A DNA stretch of 64,000 nucleotides from contig NW_022098045.1 of NCBI RefSeq assembly GCF_002288925.2, forward strand, positions 1,996,237 to 2,060,236, in the 5' to 3' direction. The position numbers and the translations under genes are program-made. This document shows positions 1 through 11,726 of this stretch, in pieces. The DNA is from Delphinapterus leucas (lineage: Eukaryota; Chordata; Mammalia; Artiodactyla; Monodontidae). Position 1 is the first letter of the stretch. Every line of letters starts with the position of its first letter. The notes beneath the pieces are model-generated. The model worked only from the letters and a program-made list of their open reading frames with translations. It had not been told where the DNA came from and made no database searches.

Positions 1-22
1 GTGTACCACAAAAAAAAAAAAA
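1..22 (+). mobile_element. CHR-type SINE, 3' tail only
   Basis: The window opens on the last bases of a SINE: the 'gtgtaccaca' terminus followed by an A-run, the same 3' end seen in complete copies elsewhere in the window (for example near 11,695). The body lies outside the window. It abuts an L1 3' UTR segment, so it probably inserted into that L1. Confidence 0.75.
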
Positions 23-105
23 GAATATATTGTACAGCACAGGGAAATACAGCCATTGTTTTATAATAACTTTAAATTGCAGAGAATCTATTTAAAAAGA
101 AGAAT
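23..105 (+). mobile_element. L1 3' UTR fragment
   Basis: The words 'tgtacagcacagggaaata' and 'ttttataataacttt' are typical of the L1 3' UTR in cetartiodactyls. No coding part is present. Downstream to about 770 the sequence is A-rich and may hold further L1 remains, but I could not align it with confidence. Confidence 0.55.
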
Positions 106-770
106 GAGTGTACAGAAAACAATCCAGTGTGGACTGAAAATAAAGTAAGGGTTCAGACCAAAAAAATTACTTTTAAAAATTATTTGTTATAAAACCCAGA
201 AAAAAGTTTTTAGAAACTGCTTCATATCTAATTAAGGAAAAGAAAAGCATACCTTCTAAAACAATAGGAAGTGTTTACACAGAAAAATGAAGATGAGATC
301 ACTGGCTCAGATACAAAAATGGAAATAGAGATGAAAAAGAAGATAGATGACATAAAGAATTTCCACAAGGAAAAAAAGTACACTCAATAATTAAAATCTT
401 CATGAGAGGGACCAAAGACTACAAACTATATATGTTAGAAGTCAAATACAATGTGGATATAAAGCTTATACGAGGACAGAGAAGACAAGTGTGAAGGGAG
501 AAAATTACTTGAGAGAGAAGATGAAAAAAGGAGAGCAAAGTACCAACCTGTGAGGTATTACTGAATCTTAAAGAAGACCCCAGAAATTAATGAAATAGAA
601 TGATTAAAGTTATTATAGGTAAACAACAACAATAAAACTCCTTAGAAGAAAAAGAGAGGCCAGATTAGAAATTTTATCCACTTACCAGCAAAAACGGGTG
701 ATGGAAAGTGACCTATTACTAGACAAATTTTAGCAAAATAATTTTTATAAAAGTTTACAAAAATAAAAAA
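106..770. other. A-rich stretch, unassigned
   Basis: No open frame or clear repeat boundary. Phrases such as 'gaaattaatgaaatagaa' near 582 resemble L1 ORF2 wording and the strand composition (A-rich on plus) fits an old sense L1, but this is only a suspicion. Confidence 0.3.
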
Positions 771-772
771 GT

Positions 773-829
773 CTCCCCCTCTCTCTCTTTACACACACAC
801 ACACACACGCAGACGCGCACACACACAAG
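773..829. repeat. CT/CA microsatellite
   Basis: A short pyrimidine (CT) run passes into an interrupted CA-dinucleotide array with a few GC variants. The interruptions suggest an old array. Confidence 0.85.
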
Positions 830-1639
830 ACAGCCAGACAGAAAAGGCAACAAAATTAATTTCACCCTAGACTTCGTAACACTGTCTCCTTTAATAACTT
901 TAGAAGATAATAAAGCTGTTATCTACAGAGCTGTAAAAAAGATCTATTCAGTGAGATATCAGTTGTGTGGAGTGAATAGAAAAAAATTCCTTTTACCTTT
1001 ATAAACAGACCAGATATGTATACTTTTTAAATAAATTACTCAAAGATGTACTTCTAGCCAATCAAAGGATGAATTAAAATGAAGGATTTGAAAATGAGTA
1101 ATTCATGTTACAAAGGGCTGGTGCTGAACAATAATGTCTTAGCCATGAAGTTAGTTTGAAATAGTTGGGTTACTACAGTTAAAATGGTTACACAATAAAT
1201 GAAAATGTAAAATAATATATTTTTAAAGATAATATGCATAAAATAAAATATTAGTTTATTAATAATAATCTAGATTTATTTTTACAGATTATCTTAACAA
1301 TGACCAGGAAACAGAGGGAAAAAGAAAGTAGAAAGAGGGGTAGATGGAGTGAATAAATACCTTGTCTTATAGGGATGTCTTCACTTGTAGATTTAGAAAA
1401 ATGTAAATTTAATTATATTTTTACAAAACTTAATGGTGACCATAGAGAGAATTACAAGTAGACATCTTTCAAATCACTCAAAAATAAAGAAGCAAACTAT
1501 TGTTCCTACATAAAAAGCCAGGAAACTTGGCAATCAGGAAGGTAATACAGAAGAGAAAAAGCATTAAATACAAAGAAAAAAAATTTTAAGTGTAAATGTT
1601 GATAATAAATATAAATCTAATAACATAAAGAACTTAAAC

Positions 1640-2830
1640 TCCTAGGTAAATGACATAGACTCGAGAGAAAAGAAGGAACAAAATTCAAATATATGTGTTT
1701 AAAAGAAACACGCACAAACTAAATGATACTCACTGGCTGAAATATAGGTATCATTACCATGTGAAAAAGAAGAAGTCAGGTAGAAAGCAAAAGAATGATG
1801 TACAAAATAAATTGATAAAACAAAACTAATTTTAATTAGGTATTTGAACCTATCACTCTTACTGTTTTATAGGCTGCATAGAAAAAAATAAGACCATTTT
1901 AAGACCACAAAGGATTGTAATAATATAAGTGATAATGTCAGATTAAAAAATGATCAGGTTCGGGCTTCCCTGGTGGTGCAGTGGTTGAGAGTCTGCCTGC
2001 CGATGCAGGGGACACGGGTTCGCCCAGGTCCGGGAAGATCCCACATGCCGCGGAGCGGCTGGGCCCGTGAGCCATGGCCGCTGAGCCTGCACATCCGGAG
2101 CCTGTGCTCCACAGCGGGAGAGGCCACAGCAGTGAGAGGCCCGCGTAACGCAGAAAAAATAAATAAATAAAAATGATCAGGTTCAATCTTATATACTATA
2201 AACAGAATTATACCTTCTTTGCAAACCTCCAGAGAATATACATAGCTGTAGGTACTTGACCAGAAAAGTTATCTGACTAAATTCAAAAGAGTAAAAAAAA
2301 AGCTATGGCCTTCTTGTATGACCACTATGTATATGTAGTGATATTTATATATCACTATATATAAACACATGTATTTTTTAAACCCTGAGTGTATAGCAAA
2401 ATTTTAAGAAACAAGCTCCTAAACAATTGAAATAAAACTGCAAACAATACCATTTACAATCGCTCCAAAGAAAACAAAATACTTAAGACATATATGTAAC
2501 CAAACAAAAGCAGAGTATGAATGCTGGAAATCACAAAATGCTGGAAATTACAAAATTCTGAAGAAAGATACCAGTGACCTTTATCATGGATTGGATATCT
2601 TAGTACATAACACATTAATACGAAATAAAGATGTCACTTCTCCCCTAACTGATCTATGGGTTCAATGCAATCCCTACCAAAAGTTTATCTTAATGTTTAT
2701 ATGAAAAGCCAAAGGAACTAGAATAGCCCAAACATTCTGAAAATCAATCAAGTGGGAGGGATCACACTATTTGATTTTAAGACTTACTATATGGCTACAT
2801 TAATTAAAACAATTAATTAAGACAATTAAA
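1640..2830 (+). mobile_element. Decayed L1, ORF2 remnants
   Basis: Two blocks read like L1 ORF2. Around 1,690-1,800 the text follows the endonuclease-to-RT linker wording. From about 2,410 to 2,825 it follows the distal ORF2: 'ccatttacaatcgctccaaa', 'ggaactagaatagcccaaa', 'gtgggagggatcacact'. Many stops and indels, no 3' UTR. A SINE at 1,962 lies between the blocks. It is unclear whether both blocks belong to one insertion. It is an old subfamily, dead as a source. Confidence 0.6.
1962..2169 (+). mobile_element. CHR-type SINE (~205 bp form)
   Basis: Full-length copy with the tRNA-like head, box-B-like 'gggttcg', the 'gccatggccgctgagcctg' middle, and a tail drifting into an AAAT repeat. The TSD is clear: 'aaaaatgatcaggttc' ends at 1,961 and recurs at 2,169-2,184. 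A few bases are lost after box B compared with sister copies. RNA polymerase III would transcribe an active copy; retroposition depends on L1 enzymes. Confidence 0.95.
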
Positions 2831-2984
2831 AGGAGAGAAAAGTTTTAGAGGTGAAGTCAGAGCATTAGCCAGAAAGCCTGAAGCAGAGGCTTTGAGAGGC
2901 TTTCAAGGTTGGCTTTGGGCTCTAGTGCTCTTTACATCTACCATGGGCCTGGGGAGCCACTAGTCTCCAAATGAAGAATACAGG

Positions 2985-3118
2985 TCAGAGCCGAATTCAC
3001 CCCATAGCCTGCAATAGAATTGCCTCAGCAGACCTGCAGCCCTGGGAATGAGAAAAGCTAATACACATCGTTGGGCTACAGAGATTTTGTTGTTTGTTAT
3101 GCAGTAACACCGAAGTGG
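2985..3118 (+). mobile_element. LTR-like 3' end fragment
   Basis: The run 'gagattttgttgtttgtta' followed by 'tgcagtaacac' resembles the terminal part of MaLR/ERVL-type LTRs. Upstream (2,831-2,985) nothing is recognisable. Weak call. Confidence 0.3.
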
Positions 3119-3159
3119 AAACTTGACTAAAACAAATAACCAGGGGCAAGACCATGTAT

Positions 3160-3535
3160 GACTCCTTGCCAAGAATGTTGGACTTTATCCTAAAATGCGT
3201 CTGAAGCCATTGGAGGGTTTTGAGCAAAGGAATGACATGATATGGTTTATGCTATAACAGTATAATTCTACTGCTGGGTGAAGGGACTAAGGTGTAAAGG
3301 TAGAAGAAGGAACACCATTTTAAGAGTTTAATAATTTAAATCAAGCAAGATATGCTGGTGACATAGTTCAAGGTGGTAGTGGGAAAGACAGTCAGAAATG
3401 GTCAAATTCTGGATACTGCTTGAAACATGGAGGCAGCAGGATTTGCTAACGAGCTAGATGTAGGTTGTGAGAGAAGACCCAACTGCCATCACCTAAGATG
3501 GGCAAGACCACAGGAGGAGCAAGCATGTGGCAAAA
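3160..3535 (-). mobile_element. L2 LINE fragment, antisense
   Basis: On the minus strand a frame through about 3,170-3,227 reads LKTLQWLQTHFRIKSN, which follows the C-terminal reverse-transcriptase wording of L2/CR1-clade LINEs. The plus-strand phrase 'gaagccattggagggttttg' also occurs as a variant in the other antisense L2 copies here (31,170). It runs to about 3,535, where 'gggcaagaccacaggaggag' still fits L2. Frames are broken throughout. Confidence 0.75.
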
Positions 3536-4399
3536 TCAACAAGGACACTTTATTTCTTCTTGTTTAATGGCCAAACACTGAAAATGTAGTCGCTAAATGA
3601 AGGAACCCCTATAGAGAAAATGACAAAATATTGTTTAAAAAAATAGAGTTATACCAAGCTGAATGAAACTCATGAAGGATCATTATCAACCTTGGTATTG
3701 CCTAATTTAAGAAATTTAGAAGAAGCAGGAGATACTGAGGCCTCTCTCAATGTAGAAGTAATTTATTTATGAAGACTTATTTAATTTATTAAAATGACCC
3801 TAGGATGAATGCATGTCATCATCGTTACAATAAAACAAAAACATTTCCATGGCACATTACTTATTTATAGGGTTCTATTCCAGATTGAGTCAAATCAACT
3901 GTGGGAACTATGACAAAAATACAACAGGGCTGTGAAGGTACATTGGCATTTCTTATTGGACAGATAGAGGAAGAGACAGCTGTATGCATTCATGCTTATT
4001 AAATAGGCTCAAACACTATCTCACTCTAGGATGGAGACATGTCTGGGTTCTCCCTAGGAATTCTAGGACTGCCTTTTTCTAAATAAATGAAAACATCTGA
4101 AAGAGAATCACAGAATGTCAGAAAAGCAATATTACAAAACATGTATTGCAAGCAGTGGGAATGTGTTGGTAATTATGATTTTTGGAAGATCACAGCTATA
4201 TCTCCAAACAGTGCATGGCTCCAGTACCTCTGCATCAGCTAATTAACAAGAAAGACTATTCCAAAAGAAAAATTCTATGGCATTAAATTTTTAATCTGCC
4301 ATCTATAGAGATCTCCACAAAAAAGGAAAAATATTTTTCCCCACCTGTTACTTTAAAATTTGTTTTGTTAGAAAAAATCTTCTAAAGTAAATTATACTA
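3536..4399. other. Unassigned intergenic sequence
   Basis: AT-rich single-copy-looking DNA. I see no long open frame, no repeat with recognisable ends and no strong hairpin. Confidence 0.5.
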
Positions 4400-5760
4400 C
4401 TTAAAGCTTGCCTTGAAGAAATCTAAAGGTCACTGATCATGCCAACAGGTAATAGCAACACGATATGATTCGAGAGACTGTGTTTGACACATATGCCACA
4501 CAAATTGTTGAGCCTATCTGTGGACAAAAGAATTAAAATCAGAAGTGTGTTGCAGGCTTCCCTGGTGGCACAGTGGTTGAGAGTCCACCTGCCGATGCAG
4601 GGGACACGGGTTCGTGCCCCAGTCCGGGAAGATCCCACATCCCGTGGAGCGGCTAGGCCCGTGAGCCCTGGCCACTGAGCCTGCGCGTCCGGAGCCTGCG
4701 CTCTGCAACAGGAGAGGCCACAACAGTGAGAAGCCCACGTACCGCAAAAAAAAAAAAAAGTGTGTTGTTATGAAACTTTATTATCTAGTACAAAATCACT
4801 GACATTTCTTCTAATGTTTTGAATCCAGTCATGGTGGAAAAAATCACTTTCCTTCAGCACTCAACTGGATAAAACTACTCACAAATGTAAGGGCAAATGA
4901 GCTCTTATAAGAATTCATATTTTGTGAGCCCCTTTTAGAAACTCTAGGGGCTGTCAACATCATTTCTTTGCCAAGAAACACTTCAACTAAAAGAAAATTC
5001 TGGTATTTTGTGCAAAATAGAGCACCTTTGATGCTTGGAAATATATCTAGTTTTGTTGCTCTGGTGAAGAGAGAAGCAACCCATGACATTGGAATGCATT
5101 GCTGTACAGACTGGTGTGTGTTGTTATCAAAGACTCGGCCAATAACAATGAAAGAAGTCTTTGCTGCTGTGAAAGTTGTCAGAGCCAGATCCTTGAGCCA
5201 CCACTTTAAGAAATTTGGTCAAAAAGTGGAATAAGATTATAATCTTTTTTCTACTGTACGGACACTCACTGGCATTCCAGGGGACAAGTCAATGCACATG
5301 ATTAAACTTCAGAGAAAAAGAGAAAAAGAAAACCCACTCAGAACAATTTGAAAGGGAGATATTCATTCATTGCTTGGCTTACTTGGCAAGTATTTTTGGC
5401 CATATGCAAAAGGTAAATCTTCTGATCCAAGGCCCTGCTGCTAAAAAACCATAAGCAAGTTTTTACTAAGATGCCAAAGGAAGTGCTTCACAGGATAAGG
5501 TTGAGACTGACAAATCACTGTCGATTTCTCAGCTGGCAGAGTTGGAAATCCTACAGACATTTTCTGAGGGTTTCCTCAGCTTCTTGGACCTTAATAATAA
5601 AATAGGCATTTGAAATCCATTCCTTGCTGACAGGGGGCATTAGTAGTGAAAATTTTATCAAAGATGATCCCATTGCCTTGAGAACTAAGGAAATGAAGTG
5701 ACCCAAATTCAACATTAAGTACCTTATTCAGTTTGCATGCTCCAACGCTAGCTCACTCTA
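4400..5760 (+). pseudogene. hAT-family transposase remnant (Charlie/ZBED-like)
   Basis: Codons 4,911-5,231 form an open frame (107 codons) that follows the hAT transposase core: EFIFCEPL near its start, then APLMLG, FVALVKRE, a TH-x4-HC region, LLSKTRP and a helix ending SLSHHFKKF. The same frame continues upstream past one TAA at 4,908 with ANELL. Further upstream (about 4,400-4,545) LLSLSVDKRI resembles the segment before the first catalytic Asp. After the TGG-to-stop region at 5,232 the frame shifts, and about 5,370 gives LAYLASIFGH then VNLLIQGP, also hAT-like. Terminal inverted repeats were not found, so this may be a transposon relic or a retrocopy of a domesticated ZBED/FAM200-type gene. 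It has several stops and a SINE insertion at 4,555, so it is not functional. Confidence 0.65.
4554..4759 (+). mobile_element. CHR-type SINE (~205 bp form)
   Basis: Full-length copy with pure A tail. TSD 'aagtgtgttg' at 4,543-4,552 recurs right after the tail at about 4,758. It sits inside the hAT transposase remnant and so is younger than it. Confidence 0.95.
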
Positions 5761-5764
5761 ATCA

Positions 5765-6535
5765 AGCAAAGCAAGTCTGAGGAGCTTTGATTCATTTTGC
5801 TTTTATATATATCTGTGAGTTAGGATTTTCAGAAATGCTGGCTTTAACACAAATATTCATAATCAATTCAAGGCCAAAGATGACTTATATGTTGTACGTC
5901 AAAGTCCATTCCATTAAACCGAAACATCATCAGCCTAATTTTGGAAATGTACTACTAAGAATGAAAATTTATTTTGGTTTTATTTGCAAAATTTGAACTT
6001 CTTTCCATTTTTTCCCCTCAGAAGTCGTCAATTTTTACATGATGTCCCCCCATCCCCAGAAGAATGCATATGAACATATACTCCCACAAAGCTATTGAAT
6101 TGCTTTGTAACTTGACTTTATACATATACGAAAATAATCTCTAGGAAAAAAGTTATGTCTTTTTAGATTCTGTGTGTCTGGAATGCAAAATAAAATTGAG
6201 AACCAAAGTGATGTAAGCTTCATGAAGATTAAATTGATGAAATGCCTTAATCCACTATTTCTGATACATATATAAAAATTACCACTATATAGACTGGTAA
6301 TTTGAGAACAGTCAACTTGCATCAAAGTTGATGAATCACCATATTTCCCTAGAATACCATGTTTTCAAAGATACACAGAGAACAAAGAAGTCCTGAATGC
6401 TTAGGACATGCTGCAGTTTCAGAATCTATTAGCAAATATCCCAGAGCTTAAAAATCCTCAGGATAGCCTGGACATGGAAAATATCATGTGAAGAACACAT
6501 ATATATTACTATCTTTAACTTAGCAAACCTAATTC
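5765..6535. other. Unassigned intergenic sequence
   Basis: AT-rich, with short chance frames only (for example 5,787-5,996). No repeat ends recognised. Confidence 0.5.
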
Positions 6536-6537
6536 TG

Positions 6538-7013
6538 ATGATTAATTTTATGTTTCAACCTGACTGGGTCACAGAGTACTCAAATACTTGGTTAAACAAT
6601 ATTTTGGGTTTGAAGGTATTTCTAAGTAAGATCAGCATTTGAAATGGTAGACTAAGTAAAGCAGATTGCTATCCCCAATGTGGGTAGGCATCATCCAATC
6701 CATTGAGGGCCTGAATAAAACAAAAAAGCAGAGGAAGAAAGAATTCACTCTGAGCCTCACTGCATAAGCTGGGACTTACGATGGGTAAGTCGCCTGACCT
6801 TGAACTGGAACTTACATCATCAGCACCTCCTGGTTCTCAAGCCTTCAGACTTGGTCTGGAACTACACTACTGACTTTTCTGGGTTTCTAGCTTGCTGATG
6901 GCAGAGCATGGAACTTCTTAGCCTCCATAATCCTGTGAGCCAATTCCCCATAATAAATCTTTTAATAAATGTACCCCATTGGTCTATTTCTCTGGAGAAT
7001 CCTTACTAATACA
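6538..7013 (+). mobile_element. LTR-like mammalian repeat, sense copy
   Basis: It starts near 'attaattttatgtttcaacc', passes 'gcagattgctatccccaatg' and 'catccaatccattgagggcc', carries two close AATAAA signals near 6,952 and 6,963, and ends 'tctctggagaatccttacta'. This wording is a familiar medium-frequency mammalian LTR-like repeat. I do not assign the family name. A copy in the opposite orientation lies at 37,258-37,782. There is no internal retroviral sequence, so it is a solo copy. Confidence 0.6.
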
Positions 7014-7147
7014 TTAACTATCCTAAACCAAAGTGAACAGGCATTCACTGAAGTATCAAAAATGGTTTAAAGCTGAGTCTCATCAGTGCCCTAATTGTGT
7101 AATAATATTTTTTAAACCTTCTTCATAAGTTTAAAGAAGGTGTTTTA

Positions 7148-7360
7148 GGGCTTCCCTGGTGGCGCAGTGGTTGAGAGTCCGCCTGCCAATGCAGTGGACA
7201 CGGGTTCGTGCCCCAGTCCGGGAGGATCCCACATGCCGTGGAGCGGGTAGGCCCGTGAGCCATGGCCACTGAGCCTGCGCGTCCAGAGCCTGTGCTCCGC
7301 AACGGGAGAGGCCACAACAGTGAGAGGCCCGCATACCACAAAAAAAAAAAAAAAAAAAAA
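7148..7360 (+). mobile_element. CHR-type SINE (~205 bp form)
   Basis: Complete, with a long A tail (about 24 bases). TSD with one or two mismatches: 'aagaaggtgttttag' before, 'aagaaggtattttaa' after. The adjacent unrelated sequence is unassigned. Confidence 0.95.
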
Positions 7361-7375
7361 AGAAGGTATTTTAAA

Positions 7376-8860
7376 AACTCTTCTGGGGGCACATTGACTT
7401 TTGAACTCACTGCAACATACGGAGCTAATCTGTATGCTCCTAGGGTATATATATGACTACACCTGACATAATGTATATCTGGATACTATGAAGAAAATTC
7501 TAGCTTACAGACACAGCTTTTTCAACAACAAAAATTGCAAATTTACCTGCATATGAAGTCTATATTATGGTCGGAAGGCCATACATTGCTGACAGGTCTA
7601 GGATGGTTATTCAAGACTATTAATCCACTAATTCCAAAATAACAGTAGTAATAATGTTACCACTAGAAGTGGAGCAGAGCAATGGAAAACATCACAGCAA
7701 AGAAAGAAATTCACACTCTTTAACAGAGGTTTGTATTACTGTTTTCATCAAAAGTGGCATGCCACAAACCAAACAACTCACCAAAATTAGATTTTGGTTT
7801 ATTCCCCTGTATTTAGGGTTATTATTTATTAACCCTATAATCCATCTCTCAAAAGCAATGAGATATTAGTATAAAATTAGGTTCAAGTTTATTGGTAATA
7901 GAGTTTTCAAATGAACACAGTAGGAGTACTTACAAAACAGTAGTTTGAAGATAGTGATGACTTAGTGTCTAATAAAATAAATGCTGAATTTCTATAAAGA
8001 TGATGGATTATCAAGCTTTATGATTGATATTATATACAGTTTTGAAGATTATTGTGTTCTAAGTTTTGAAGATAATTAAAATCTTTATTGTTTGTGCTTG
8101 TTACACAGTATGGTCTTCACTGAACATAAATTTCCATTAGAATTCTTATGTTTTTTCTCTTTTGGCTGCATACGAATACTCAATGAAATATTCTGATATA
8201 TCTTGGAAAATCTGTCTTTAGTGTATGCATAAGAATGGCATTGTAATTCCTTCAATATTAGTTTTTGCTTTATATTTTGTACCAGTTATTTCATCAAATG
8301 ATTTATTTTCACAGTTTTGTTACCTGTGTAGGAATTCATGTAAATTAATTTTACTTTACTATTTTAATTTGTACCAATGTTTACTGAGATATTTTCTCCC
8401 CTGCATGTTCTGTGTAAATTTTTCCACATTTATTTTATCTTGTGGATTGCTTTTTAGTCCCCAATATTCGCTGAGATACAGTGCTAGTATGTGTTCTATA
8501 TGTGGTATGGAATTCAATTTACCAGTAGATTTATTATATTTTATTGGCTGTTATGTGTCACTATGAATATATTTCTTCTCAGCTATATGATTTTATACTT
8601 TTGTATAATTTATTGAAAATTACTGTATACTCAGAATTTACAACTTCCTACTGAGTTCTGGTATACTGCACAATGTGGCTTATGACAAAAAGAACATCAA
8701 AAGAACACAGAGCCAGTATGAAGAGGCTCCCATCAACTAAAGATGAAACAATCTGAGCACAAAAAAATTTCTGAATGCTAATGACTAAACATATCAACTA
8801 TATAAAACTCATGTAAAGGAGAGAAAGCTACTCCCTCTCTCCTTCTCCCCTCAAAAAACA
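7376..8860. other. Unassigned AT-rich sequence
   Basis: No repeat recognised with confidence. A 113-codon frame from ATG 8,225 to 8,566 is rich in Leu, Phe, Tyr and Cys, as expected of translated AT-rich DNA, and has no recognisable family. I do not call it a gene. Confidence 0.45.
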
Positions 8861-8861
8861 G

Positions 8862-10588
8862 AACAGTCCCCAGATTTGTATGGAACCACAAAAGACCCCA
8901 ATTAGCCAAAGCAGTTCTTGAGGAAAAGGACACAGCTGGAGGCATCACACTTCCTAAGTTCAAACTATATTACAAAGCTATAGTAATCAGAACAGTAGGA
9001 CATTGGCATTAAAAACAGACACATAGATCAATGGAACAGAACAGAGAGCTCAGAAATAAGCCCACACATACATGGTCTAAACATATATGGTCAATTAATT
9101 TACAATGAAAGAGCCAAAAATATACAATGGGGAAAGGACAATCTCTTCAATAAATGGTGCTGGGAAAAGTGGACAGCCAGATGCAAAAGAATGAAACTGG
9201 AACACTATCTTAGACCATACATAAAAATCAACTCAAAATGGATTAAAGACTTGAACATAAGAAGAGCTGAAACCATAAAACTACTACCTAGAAGGAAATA
9301 TATGAGGTAAGCTCCTTGATATCGGTCTTGATGATGATTTTTTGGATTTGACAACAAAAGCAAAGGCAATAAAAGCAAAAATAAACAAGCGGGACTATAT
9401 CAAACTAAAAAGCTTCTGCATAGCAAAGGAAACCATCAACTAAATAAAAAGGCAACCTATAGAATGGGAGAAAATATTTGCAAATCATGTATCTGATAAG
9501 GGGTTATTATCCAAAATATATAAAGAACTCATATAGCTCAACAGGAAAAAAACAAAAAAAAACACAATCTGATTTTAAAATGTGCAGAGGATCTGAACAG
9601 TCATTTTTTCAAAGAGGACATACAGATGGCCAACAGGTACATAAAAAGGTGCTCAACATCACTAATCATCAAGGAAATGCAAATTACTGTTAGAATGGCT
9701 ATTACCAAAAAGAACACAAATAACAAGTGTTGGCAAGGATGTGGAAATAAAGGAACCCTCATGCACTGTTGGTGGAAATGTAAATTGATGTAGCCACTAT
9801 GGAAAACAGTATGAAGATTCCTCAAAAAATTGAAAATAGAACTACCATATGATCCAACAATTTTACTTCTGGGTATTTATCCAAAGGAAATCAAAATACT
9901 AATTTGAAAAAATATTTGCTCCCCCTTGTTCACTGTGGCATTATGTACAACAGCCAAGACATGGAAACAACCTAAGTGACTACAGATGGATGAATGGATA
10001 GAGAAAATGTGGTGTGTGTGTATATATATATATATAAATATATATAAATATATATATATATATACAAAGGAATATTATTCAGCCATAAAAAGAAGAAAAT
10101 CCTGCCAGTTTCAACAACATGGAAGGACCTTGAGGATATTATGCTTAGTGAAATAAGTCAGACAAAGACAAATACCATATGATCTCACTTATATGTGGAA
10201 TTAAAAAAAAAAAAAACCAAACTCACAGATACAGAGAACAGATTGGTGGTTGCTGGGGGTGGGAGTGGGGTGAAAGTGCGTGTGTGGAGGGTTGGCAAAA
10301 TGGGTGAAGGTAGTCAAAATGTACGAACTTCGATTTATAAAATAAGTCCTGAGGATGTAATGTACACCATGGTAACTATAGTTAATGATACTGCATTTTA
10401 TGTTTGAAAGTTGCTAAAAGAGTAGATTTTTTAAAGTTCTCATCACAAGGGAAAGGAATTTGCAAATACGTGTGATGATGGATGTTAACTAGATTTACTA
10501 TGGTGATCATTTCACAATATACACATATATTGAATCATTAAGTTGTACACCTGAAACTAATATGTTAATTATATCTCAATAAAAAAAG
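8862..10588 (+). mobile_element. L1, distal ORF2 and 3' UTR
   Basis: A 5'-truncated L1. The distal ORF2 is clear: 'agaccccaattagccaaagc', 'caatggaacagaacagagag', 'aaatggtgctgggaaaagtg', 'gatggccaacaggtacataa', 'tactactcagcc'-type wording before 10,080. The 3' UTR follows from about 10,200 and ends in 'tatatctcaataaaaaaag'. Frames are broken by many stops and indels, and an AT array has expanded at 10,011. It is a mid-age mammalian L1M-type copy. The first ~150 bases upstream are unclear. Confidence 0.9.
10011..10064. repeat. GT/TA microsatellite in L1
   Basis: A GT run passes into an interrupted TA array with TAAATA variants. It lies at the L1 ORF2 3' end where the L1 text reads 'gaaaatgtggt', so it grew inside the element. 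Confidence 0.9.
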
Positions 10589-10704
10589 ATTTATAGTATG
10601 TATATGAATATGTATGTATATAAGTATATGAATAAACATAAGATTGGAAGTAACACAAAAACCAGGAAAAGGAAAAATAAAATAATTTGTTCAGTGTTTT
10701 TATT

Positions 10705-10931
10705 ATTTTTTATATATTTATTGGAGTATAATTGCTTTACAATGTTGTGTTAGTTTCTGTTGTACAGCAAAGTGAATCAGCTATACGTATACATATATCC
10801 CCATATCCCCTCCCTCTTGGGCTTCCCTCCTACCCCCTCTACCCCACCCCTCTAGGTGAAAGCATTGAGCTGATCTCCCTGTGCTATACAGCAGCTTGCC
10901 ACTAGCCATCCGTTTTACATTTGGTAGTGTA
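10705..10931 (-). mobile_element. L1 3' end, antisense, 5'-truncated
   Basis: Reverse complement of the young L1 3' terminus: 'ttggagtataattgctttac', 'gtacagcaaagtgaatcagc', then the G-rich (here C-rich) 3' UTR block. A 14-base TSD 'tcagtgtttttatt' flanks it at 10,691-10,704 and 10,932-10,945, which fixes both ends. A target-primed insertion of about 227 bases. Confidence 0.9.
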
Positions 10932-11028
10932 TCAGTGTTTTTATTTGGTTTGCAAATAGATTCCTTTTTGTATTCTACTAAAATTAAAAAAAAAAAAAAA
11001 CATACCAGACACCACTGAAAGTAACCAG

Positions 11029-11328
11029 GGGACTTCCCTGGTGGCGCAGCAGTTAAGAATCCACCTGCCAGTACAGGGGACACGGGTTCAAGCCCTGATC
11101 CAGGAAGATCCCACATGCCACGGAGCAACTAAGCCCATGTGCCACAACTGCTGAGCCTGCCCTCTACAGTCCGCAAGCCACAACTACTGAGCCAGCGTGC
11201 TGCAACTACTGAAGCCTGCGCAACTAGAGCCGGTGCTCCGCCACAAAAGAAGCCACTGCAATGAGAAGCCCGTGCACCACAATGAAGACCAAACACAGTC
11301 AAAAATAAATAAATAAATAAATAATAAA
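11029..11328 (+). mobile_element. CHR-type SINE, long form
   Basis: It has the tRNA-like head followed by repeated 'ccacaactactgagcc'-type blocks, then 'gaagaccaaacacagtc' and an AAAT-repeat tail. The long form carries several imperfect copies of the middle block that the ~205-bp form lacks. Confidence 0.92.
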
Positions 11329-11507
11329 GATCCCAACTCAAAGAAAAAAAAGTAACAAGGATGCCAACCCAACTCCTTATTCTGAATATTAGCTATTAAA
11401 ATAAAATATTGAGCATTTATTTTGCCTTATTCCTGGCTTTCCTTTACATCAGAGCAGACAAACAGCCGTAAATGATAAGAAAATTCTGACTATTAAATGT
11501 GCAAGAA

Positions 11508-11713
11508 GGGCTTCCCTGGTGGCGCAGTGGTTGAGAGTCCACCTGCCGATGCAGAGGGCATGGGTTCATGTCCCGGTCCGGGAAGATCTCACATGCCGCG
11601 GAGCGGCTAGGCCCGTGAGCCATGGCCGCTGAGCCTGCGCGTCCAGAGCCTGTGCTCCACAATGGGAGAGGCCACAACAGTGACAGGCCCGTGTACCGGA
11701 AAAAAAAAAAAAA
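11508..11713 (+). mobile_element. CHR-type SINE (~205 bp form)
   Basis: Complete copy. TSD 'aaatgtgcaagaa' at 11,495-11,507 recurs at about 11,712. Only 180 bases separate it from the long-form copy upstream, same strand. Confidence 0.95.
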
Positions 11714-11726
11714 ATGTGCAAGAAAG

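Noticed and set aside
8225..8566. 113-codon plus-strand frame with hydrophobic residues
   Set aside because: Composition is what AT-rich DNA gives by chance; there is no recognisable family or conserved signal.
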